Shown here: piece after piece, positions 6,814 to 11,517 of the stretch | Layout of the letters: every line of letters begins with the position of its first letter | Numbering within the stretch: position 1 is the first letter of the stretch | Assembly: GCA_045121195.1 (NCBI GenBank) | Contig: JBGVFO010000162.1 | Coordinates: forward strand, 1 to 11,517 | DNA: 11,517 nt | Direction of reading: 5' to 3' | Origin: RGIG8775 sp045121195 | GTDB taxonomy: Bacteria; Bacillota; Clostridia; Oscillospirales; CAG-272 | Program-made: the position numbers and the translations under genes | The notes under the pieces: model-generated | Databases searched by the model: none | The model's input: the letters and a program-made list of their open reading frames with translations, nothing else | Told to the model about the DNA's origin: nothing

Positions 6814-6850
6814 GAGTGGGTGTAAACATCACAAGCAAGGAGATGTCAGA

Positions 6851-7639
6851 ATGAACATTTTGGTATGTATCAAGCAGGTGCCCGGTTCCAGTAACGTTGA
6901 AGTCGATCCTGTTACCGGTGTGCTGAAGCGCGACGGCGTGGCAAGCAAAATGAATCCGTACGATCTGTACGGACTTGAGGTCGCAATGACCCTCGCCGAA
7001 ACCTACGGTGGCGAGGTCAAGACCATCACCATGGGACCGCCCCCCGCAAAGGCGGTGATCGTGGAGTCCATCTGTATGGGCGCCAAGAGCGGTACGGTGC
7101 TGAGTGACCGCAAGTTTGCGGGTGCCGACGTGCTGGCAACGGCATACACCATTTCCCAGGGCATTCGTCGCGTTGGCGATTTTGATCTGATCATCTGCGG
7201 CAAGCAGACTACCGACGGTGATACCGCGCAGGTAGGTGCCGAGGTGGCGGAGTATCTGGGCATTCCCAACGTGTCTAACATCCTTTCGGTGGACGAGGTG
7301 CGTGACGGTAAGATCTTCGTAACGGCGTCCCTTGACGATAAGATCGTGAAGCAGAGCATCAAGCTTCCTTGCCTGATCTCGGTGGACGGCGACATCAACA
7401 CCCCCCGTTTGCCCTCCTACAGGGTGAAGCAGACGGTGACCGACGATATGGTGAGCTTCATTTCCTTTGCCGATTTTGAGGATCAGGACGCCAATCACTA
7501 CGGTCTGAATGGCTCGGCAACCCAGGTGGAGCGCATTTTCCCGCCCGAAAAGAACACCGAAAAGCACAGCATCACGGGCGATTCCGAGGCGCAGGCGGAC
7601 GGCATCGTCGAGCTGATCCGTGCGCGCAAGTTGATATAA
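6851..7639 (+). CDS. etfB: Electron transfer flavoprotein beta subunit (LctB-type)
   Basis: A 262-aa EtfB, the usual length. It begins MNILVCIKQVPGSSNVEVDP, the standard family start, and carries CGKQTTDGDTAQVG at 116-129, the nucleotide-binding loop whose DGDTAQVG form is typical of anaerobic, FAD-containing electron-bifurcating ETFs. In such ETFs this subunit hosts the bifurcating FAD where NAD(H) reacts. The start is ATG 6851 because AAGGAG at 6837-6842 is 8 bases upstream and homology begins there; an in-frame ATG at 6812 falls in the -10 box and would precede the transcription start. etfA follows after 12 bases. Inferred role: first subunit of an Ldh-EtfAB complex together with the next two genes. 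Confidence 0.95.
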   Translation: MNILVCIKQVPGSSNVEVDPVTGVLKRDGVASKMNPYDLYGLEVAMTLAETYGGEVKTITMGPPPAKAVIVESICMGAKSGTVLSDRKFAGADVLATAYTISQGIRRVGDFDLIICGKQTTDGDTAQVGAEVAEYLGIPNVSNILSVDEVRDGKIFVTASLDDKIVKQSIKLPCLISVDGDINTPRLPSYRVKQTVTDDMVSFISFADFEDQDANHYGLNGSATQVERIFPPEKNTEKHSITGDSEAQADGIVELIRARKLI

Positions 7640-7651
7640 GGAGGGGCGACA

Positions 7652-8851
7652 ATGGGAACTTTGAAAATCAACCAAAATCTTGTAACGCCTGAAAACGCGG
7701 AAGCACTTATCAAGGTGTGTCCATTCGGCGCCATCAGCTATGCGGACGGCAAGCTGGATATCTCCTCGGCTTGTAAAATGTGTAAGATGTGCGTTCGCAA
7801 GGGTCCCGCGGGCGTAATTGAGTTCGTTGAGGAAGAAAAGCAGGGAATTGATAAATCCCTGTGGCGCGGTATCTGCGTGTACGTGGATCACATCGGCGGC
7901 AAGATACATAGAGTGACCTATGAGCTGATCGGAAAGGCGAAGGAGCTTGCCAAGGTTACGGGACATCCCGTTTATGCTCTGATGATGGGAAGCGACATTG
8001 GCGACAGCGTCAACAAGCTTCTCCACTACGGTGTGGACAAGATCTTCGTATACGACGAGGAGGCGCTTCGCGACTTCCGTATCGAGCCGTACACCGCGGC
8101 ATTCTGTGACTTTATCGATAAGGTAAAGCCCTCAAGCATCCTTGTGGGCGCTACCAACCTCGGACGCCAGCTGGCACCGCGCGTTGCGGCGCGCTGCAGA
8201 ACCGGTCTTACCGCGGACTGTACCGTCCTTGAAATGAAGAAAAATACCGACCTTGTGCAGATCCGTCCCGCCTTCGGCGGCAATATTATGGCGCAGATCA
8301 TTTCTCCCAATAACCGCCCCCAGTTCTGTACGGCACGTTATAAGGTCTTCTCCGAGCCAAAGGCAACGGCAGAGGAGTACGGCGAGATCGTGAAGATGTC
8401 CATCGCGGCTGACAAGCTTGTAAGCAACATCGAGATCCTCTCCGAAACCGAAAAGCCCAAGGACATTGATATTTCCGAGTCGGACGTCATCGTTGCCATC
8501 GGTCGCGGTGCTATGACCGACGTAAACCGCACAATGGCAGGGGAGCTTGCTGACCTGCTTGGCGGCGTGCTTGCCTGCACAAGACCTCTCGTTGAGGGCA
8601 ACATTATGGACGCCAAGCGTCAGATCGGTCTTTCGGGACGTACCGTAAAGCCCAAGTTTATCATCTGCCTTGGTATCTCGGGCGCCGTTCAGTTTGCGGC
8701 GGGTATGAAGTCCTCGGACTGCATCGTTGCCATCAATACCGATAAAAATGCCCCCATCTTTGACGTAGCGCACTACGGCATCGTGGGTGACGTGAATGAG
8801 ATTCTTCCCAAGCTGATTGCCAAGATCAAGGAGGCGCAGGAAAATGTATAA
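7652..8851 (+). CDS. etfA: Electron transfer flavoprotein alpha subunit with N-terminal ferredoxin domain (LctC-type)
   Basis: A 399-aa EtfA, longer than the ~320-330 aa of simple EtfA because of an N-terminal ferredoxin-like domain (about 1-65). Four cysteines can hold one [4Fe-4S] cluster: C23 (in VCPFGAI) and C41-x2-C44-x2-C47. The place where a second cluster's CP would follow reads GP. Domain I (about 70-240) includes VGATNLGRQLAPRVAA near 165-180. The C-terminal FAD domain has GLSGRTVKPK (326-335), GISGAVQF (341-348) and INTDKNAPIFDVAHYGIVGD (361-380). The usual QHxxG histidine is Phe348 here. GGAGG at 7640-7644 precedes the ATG. The gene overlaps the next one by 8 bases, so translation is coupled. 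Ferredoxin-fused EtfA is known from A. woodii LctC; the domain is thought to pass electrons from ferredoxin. Confidence 0.95.
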   Translation: MGTLKINQNLVTPENAEALIKVCPFGAISYADGKLDISSACKMCKMCVRKGPAGVIEFVEEEKQGIDKSLWRGICVYVDHIGGKIHRVTYELIGKAKELAKVTGHPVYALMMGSDIGDSVNKLLHYGVDKIFVYDEEALRDFRIEPYTAAFCDFIDKVKPSSILVGATNLGRQLAPRVAARCRTGLTADCTVLEMKKNTDLVQIRPAFGGNIMAQIISPNNRPQFCTARYKVFSEPKATAEEYGEIVKMSIAADKLVSNIEILSETEKPKDIDISESDVIVAIGRGAMTDVNRTMAGELADLLGGVLACTRPLVEGNIMDAKRQIGLSGRTVKPKFIICLGISGAVQFAAGMKSSDCIVAINTDKNAPIFDVAHYGIVGDVNEILPKLIAKIKEAQENV

Positions 8852-10238
8852 CAAGATCACAAATGAAGACGTCCTCGCGCTTCGCGCCATTGTTGGCGAC
8901 GATTGCGTGATCGTAGGCGACGACATCAATCCCGATTACGGACACGACGAGCTGGGCGGCATTACCCATATGCCCGAGGCTCTTGTGCGTGTACATACTA
9001 CCGAGGAAATTTCCGCTATTATGAAGCACGCTTACGCCCGTGAGATTCCCGTGACGGTCCGCGGAAGCGGTACGGGTCTTGTGGGTGCGGCGGTTCCTGC
9101 CTTTGGCGGTATTCTTATGGAAACCACGGGTATGAATAAGATCCTCGAGCTTGATCGCGATAACCTGACGGTTACCGTAGAGCCCGGCGTGCTTCTGATG
9201 GAGCTTGCCGCCTTTGCCGAGGAAAACGATTTCCTTTATCCCCCCGATCCCGGAGAAAAGTCTGCCACCATCGGCGGTAACATTTCCACCAACGCGGGCG
9301 GTATGCGTGCCGTCAAGTACGGCGTTACCCGTGACTATGTGCGTTCTCTCACGGTTGTTATGCCCGACGGCGAGATCGTGGAGCTTGGCGCGAAGGTTGC
9401 CAAAAATAGCTCGGGTTATAGCCTCAAGGATCTTGTCATCGGCTCCGAGGGAACCCTTGCTATCATCACGAAGGCGACTCTTAAGCTCGTGCCTCTGCCC
9501 AAGGTTTCGGTGAGCCTTCTCGTTCCGTTCCCGGATATGAAGAGTGCCATCGAGGCGGTCCCCAAGATCATTCGCTCCAAGGTCATCCCCACTGCCATCG
9601 AGTATATGTCCCGCGACACCATTTTGTTCTCGGAAAGCTATCTGGGTAAAAAGTTCCCCGACTCCAAGAACGATGCCTATATCCTTCTGACCTTCGACGG
9701 CAATACCGACGCCCAGATCGAAGCGGATATGAAGACAGTTGCCGACCTCTGCCTTGAGATCGGCGCGGTTGACGTGTATATCGTGGACACCGATGAGCGC
9801 AAAAAGTCGGTTTGGTCGGCGCGCGGTGCCTTCCTTGAGGCGATCAAGGCGTCTACCACCGAGATGGACGAGTGCGACGTGGTCGTGCCCGGCAGCCGCG
9901 TGGACGAGTTTATCAAGTACACCCATCAGCTCGCCGACAAGTTTGGCGTTCGTATTCCCAGTTTCGGTCATGCGGGCGACGGCAATTTGCATGTGTATAT
10001 CTGCCGCGACGAGCTTGACGATGCGGCGTGGGAGTCGGTGCTTGAGAAGTGCTTTGACAGAATGTACGCCAAAGCCGAGGAGCTTGGTGGTCTGGTTTCG
10101 GGTGAGCACGGTATCGGCTATGCCAAGAAGGGCTATCTCGGCCGTCAGCTTGGCGACTATCCCATCGGCCTTATGCAGGGAATCAAGCAGGTGTTCGATA
10201 AGAAGAACATCCTCAATCCCGGCAAGGTTTGCCTTTGA
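8844..10238 (+). CDS. lctD: FAD-dependent 2-hydroxyacid/lactate dehydrogenase (LctD/GlcD family)
   Basis: A 464-aa flavoprotein of the GlcD/D-lactate dehydrogenase family. The PCMH-type FAD-binding domain (about 40-220) shows VRGSGTGLVGAAVP (72-85), PPDPGEKSATIGGNISTNAG (133-152) and IGSEGTLAIITKATLKL (199-215). The C-terminal substrate-binding/cap domain carries HAGDGNLH (376-383), with His likely near the substrate, and SGEHGIG (419-425), and ends NILNPGKV as the family does. Start ATG 8844 overlaps the etfA stop; AAGGAGG at 8828-8834 is 9 bases upstream. The gene order etfB-etfA-this gene matches A. woodii lctBCD, whose product oxidises lactate to pyruvate with NAD+ at the expense of reduced ferredoxin. 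Glycolate or another 2-hydroxyacid cannot be excluded as substrate. No lactate permease or racemase gene follows in this window. Confidence 0.9.
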   Translation: MYNKITNEDVLALRAIVGDDCVIVGDDINPDYGHDELGGITHMPEALVRVHTTEEISAIMKHAYAREIPVTVRGSGTGLVGAAVPAFGGILMETTGMNKILELDRDNLTVTVEPGVLLMELAAFAEENDFLYPPDPGEKSATIGGNISTNAGGMRAVKYGVTRDYVRSLTVVMPDGEIVELGAKVAKNSSGYSLKDLVIGSEGTLAIITKATLKLVPLPKVSVSLLVPFPDMKSAIEAVPKIIRSKVIPTAIEYMSRDTILFSESYLGKKFPDSKNDAYILLTFDGNTDAQIEADMKTVADLCLEIGAVDVYIVDTDERKKSVWSARGAFLEAIKASTTEMDECDVVVPGSRVDEFIKYTHQLADKFGVRIPSFGHAGDGNLHVYICRDELDDAAWESVLEKCFDRMYAKAEELGGLVSGEHGIGYAKKGYLGRQLGDYPIGLMQGIKQVFDKKNILNPGKVCL

Positions 10239-10246
10239 TTTTTACA

Positions 10247-10277
10247 AAAAGAACCTGTTTGAAGAACAGGTTCTTTT
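10247..10277 (+). terminator. Rho-independent terminator after lctD
   Basis: AAAAGAACCTGTT (10247-10259) pairs perfectly with AACAGGTTCTTTT (10265-10277) around a 5-base TGAAG loop. The 13-bp stem starts 9 bases after the stop codon and its last four bases are T. It separates the etf/lct operon from the AraC-type gene. Confidence 0.9.
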
Positions 10278-10323
10278 GTGTTTATAACATCCCAACTCAG
10301 GTAAAGAAAAAATGCCGAGAGAG

Positions 10324-10332
10324 TGATATAAT
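10324..10332 (+). promoter_or_regulatory. Extended -10 promoter element of the AraC-type gene
   Basis: TGATATAAT at 10324-10332 combines a consensus -10 with an upstream TG. No acceptable -35 is seen 16-18 bases upstream. It lies about 25 bases before the start codon, so the leader would be under 20 bases; AAGGGAGG at 10341-10348 is the ribosome binding site. Confidence 0.6.
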
Positions 10333-10357
10333 CTTTTCGGAAGGGAGGATGAGTGAG

Positions 10358-11254
10358 ATGTATGAATGGATATATACAGTGCAAAAACTAATTGATTGGA
10401 TTGATGACCATGTTGTAGATAATCCTTCATTGTCAGAAATCTCAAAACAGGTCGGATACTCACCGTATTATTGCTCGGAACAATTTCATCGTGTTGTCGG
10501 TATAACTATCAGGGAGTACATGACCAAGAGGCGGTTGTGTCTAGTAGCACTCGCACTTCGTGATACTGATATGTCCATTATAGACATTGCATTGGAGTAC
10601 GGCTTTTCTTCTCAACAGGCTCTGACGAGGGCTTTCAAGGATGCATACGGATGCGCACCGGCTGCATACAGAAGAAATCCTATTCCCATTCCTTTGGCTA
10701 TGAAGAAGATCGTCATCATACCTTCAAATTATATTAAAAAAGGAGATTTTACCATGGGAAACTTAGTTGTTCCGTATTACCGAATCGAATATATTCCAAG
10801 GCATAAATTTCTTGGAGTGTACGAAGCGTCCGAAACATCTGTGGGAAAAGTATGGCCATCTCACGACTGTGAGGTTTTGTGCGGTCTTGTACAAAGCATT
10901 AAGGATTGTCACCCGATTATTACCAATCATACAGCAGGCTGGAAATGGAAAGATGGCAAGCGAACCTACTTCTACGGATCGGGAGTAAGTGCGAACTATG
11001 ACGGTGTTGTTCCTGAAGGATTTGAGTTAAGCGAAGAGATTCCCGATAGTTACTATCTTGTGTTTTCTCATCCGCCCTTTGAATATTTGACCGAGAACGA
11101 CGAGGTTATGCGTAGGGTAGGCGAACTTGCTTGGAATTTTGATCCTTCTACAATCGGCTATGAATGGAATGAGGGAGAATGCCAAGATTATCAAAGGCAT
11201 TATCCGGAAGTGAATGGATATCAAATTCTTCGTCCGATTCGAGGAATAAAATAG
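10358..11254 (+). CDS. AraC-family transcriptional regulator with GyrI-like effector-binding domain
   Basis: A 298-aa regulator with the DNA-binding domain first. Two helix-turn-helix units of the AraC/XylS type occupy about 5-105: LSEISKQVGYSPYYCSEQFH (25-44) and IIDIALEYGFSSQQALTRAF (74-93), closing with the typical P-x2-YR (101-105). After a hydrophobic, basic linker (about 106-130) comes a GyrI-like/AraC effector-binding domain (about 135-298), ending in HYPEVNGYQILRPI. Such domains bind small hydrophobic or drug-like ligands, but the ligand here is unknown. ATG 10358 is chosen because AAGGGAGG is 9 bases upstream; the in-frame ATG at 10349 abuts that site with no spacing. The gene is more AT-rich than the etf/lct operon and probably an accessory acquisition. 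Its closeness to that operon does not prove control of it, as a terminator and its own promoter separate them. Confidence 0.88.
   Translation: MYEWIYTVQKLIDWIDDHVVDNPSLSEISKQVGYSPYYCSEQFHRVVGITIREYMTKRRLCLVALALRDTDMSIIDIALEYGFSSQQALTRAFKDAYGCAPAAYRRNPIPIPLAMKKIVIIPSNYIKKGDFTMGNLVVPYYRIEYIPRHKFLGVYEASETSVGKVWPSHDCEVLCGLVQSIKDCHPIITNHTAGWKWKDGKRTYFYGSGVSANYDGVVPEGFELSEEIPDSYYLVFSHPPFEYLTENDEVMRRVGELAWNFDPSTIGYEWNEGECQDYQRHYPEVNGYQILRPIRGIK
10736..10756 (+). promoter_or_regulatory. Internal ribosome binding site and in-frame ATG within the AraC gene
   Basis: A run of A ending in AAGGAG (to about 10745) lies 8 bases before an in-frame ATG at 10754-10756, which is codon 133 of the regulator. It sits exactly at the boundary between the DNA-binding and effector-binding domains. 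Initiation here would make a 166-aa protein consisting of the GyrI-like domain alone. The site is as good as that of the true start. Use in the cell is inference. Confidence 0.5.
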
Positions 11255-11292
11255 TCATAACCAACTAGATGGGCAAGACGGAAATTCAGTTA

Positions 11293-11408
11293 AGCCTTCT
11301 CCGGAGAAGGGGGACCGCGATAGCGGTGGATGAGGAGTTTAGAATGACTCTCGAACACCTCATCCGTCACGGCTTACGCCGTGCCACCTTCCCCCACTGG
11401 GGAAGGCT
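11293..11408. repeat. Composite palindromic intergenic repeat (MITE/REP-like)
   Basis: A 116-bp element bounded by imperfect inverted ends, AGCCTTCTCC on the left and GGGGAAGGCT on the right. Inside are nested palindromes in order: CCTTCTCC-GGAGAAGG (11295-11310), CCGC-GATA-GCGG, ATGAGG with its partner CCTCAT, GAGT...ACTC at the centre, CACGGC-TTAC-GCCGTG, and CCTTCCCC-CACT-GGGGAAGG (ending 11406). It encodes no recognisable protein. The layout resembles short mobile repeats scattered in gut Clostridia genomes and differs in GC content from the AraC gene just upstream. As RNA it would form several stem-loops and could end the AraC transcript. Copy number cannot be judged from one window. Confidence 0.7.
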
Positions 11409-11517
11409 ATCGTCGCGGCGAGAATTGCTTAACGGCAAAAGCCTCTTTTGAACTACGCCACTATAGCGTTGGTTTTCGTTATACAATAAAAAGGCGGTGG
11501 GGGGGGGCCGCCGGGTC
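11409..11517. other. Non-coding tail with G9 homopolymer
   Basis: No gene is supported here. It includes a short AAAAG-CCT-CTTTT dyad at about 11437-11449 and, near the right edge, GGCGG (11493-11497) and CCGCC (11508-11512) flanking a T and a run of nine G. Those arms could pair as a hairpin. The homopolymer lies at the window edge and may include a sequencing or assembly error. Confidence 0.4.

Noticed and set aside
6812..6850. An upstream in-frame ATG that would lengthen EtfB by 13 residues
   Set aside because: It overlaps the -10 box and lacks a ribosome binding site, while the family N-terminus and AAGGAG both point to 6851.
6814..6850. Riboswitch or leader regulator before etfB
   Set aside because: The predicted leader is only about 30 bases, too short for a structured riboswitch, and no hairpin is visible.
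8817..8843. An in-frame upstream ATG that would add nine basic residues to the dehydrogenase
   Set aside because: The added residues do not fit the family start, and AAGGAGG at 8828-8834 serves the ATG at 8844.
11293..11408. CRISPR-like array because of repeated palindromes
   Set aside because: The palindromes differ from each other and there are no regularly spaced identical repeats or spacers.
11269..11451. A 60-codon open frame running through the palindromic repeat
   Set aside because: Its sequence is dictated by the hairpins of the repeat; it has no ribosome binding site and no recognisable protein features.

Overview
The window looks like chromosomal DNA from a Gram-positive, low-to-mid-GC anaerobe of the class Clostridia, probably a gut relative of the Oscillospiraceae/Lachnospiraceae. 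The reasons are: strong AGGAGG-type ribosome binding sites with some GTG and TTG starts, the era-recO order, the long clostridial form of PRPP synthase, a DUF1385 (YqhQ-type) membrane protein, a lactate dehydrogenase/electron-transfer-flavoprotein cassette with a ferredoxin domain on EtfA, and a palindromic intergenic repeat whose general form I associate with gut Clostridia. The placement is inferred from gene content only; there is no rRNA here.

Layout. 1-3393 (+): 3' end of era, then recO and mutS2, tightly packed and closed by a hairpin terminator (housekeeping: ribosome assembly, recombinational repair, MutS2/Smr nuclease). 3484-4758 (+): prs as a single-gene unit with an extended -10 promoter and a strong terminator. 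4790-5857 (+): a DUF1385 membrane protein gene with a TTG start and its own terminator. 5897-6735 (-): an AT-rich DUF2726 (nuclease-fold-like) gene directly behind a tRNA-Val(CAC) gene, which has a near-consensus promoter. 6785-10277 (+): divergent promoter, then etfB, etfA (with N-terminal ferredoxin domain) and an FAD-dependent 2-hydroxyacid/lactate dehydrogenase, closed by a 13-bp hairpin. The order matches the Ldh-EtfAB (LctBCD) electron-confurcating lactate dehydrogenase of anaerobes such as Acetobacterium woodii. 10327-11254 (+): an AraC-family regulator with a C-terminal GyrI-like effector-binding domain. 11293-11408: a 116-bp composite palindromic repeat. 11409-11517: non-coding, ending in a G9 homopolymer.

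How the genes work together. Only the etfB-etfA-lctD block is a clear multi-protein machine: it would oxidise lactate to pyruvate with NAD+, driven by reduced ferredoxin. The left half is conserved housekeeping. The accessory material is the DUF2726 gene beside the tRNA, the AraC-type gene and the palindromic repeat. I see no CRISPR array, transposase gene, toxin-antitoxin pair, prophage or biosynthetic cluster. The points most worth following are an internal Shine-Dalgarno/ATG inside the AraC gene that would release its effector-binding domain as a separate protein, a Phe in place of the usual His in the EtfA FAD motif, the DUF2726 gene that seems to depend on read-through from a tRNA, and the composite repeat.
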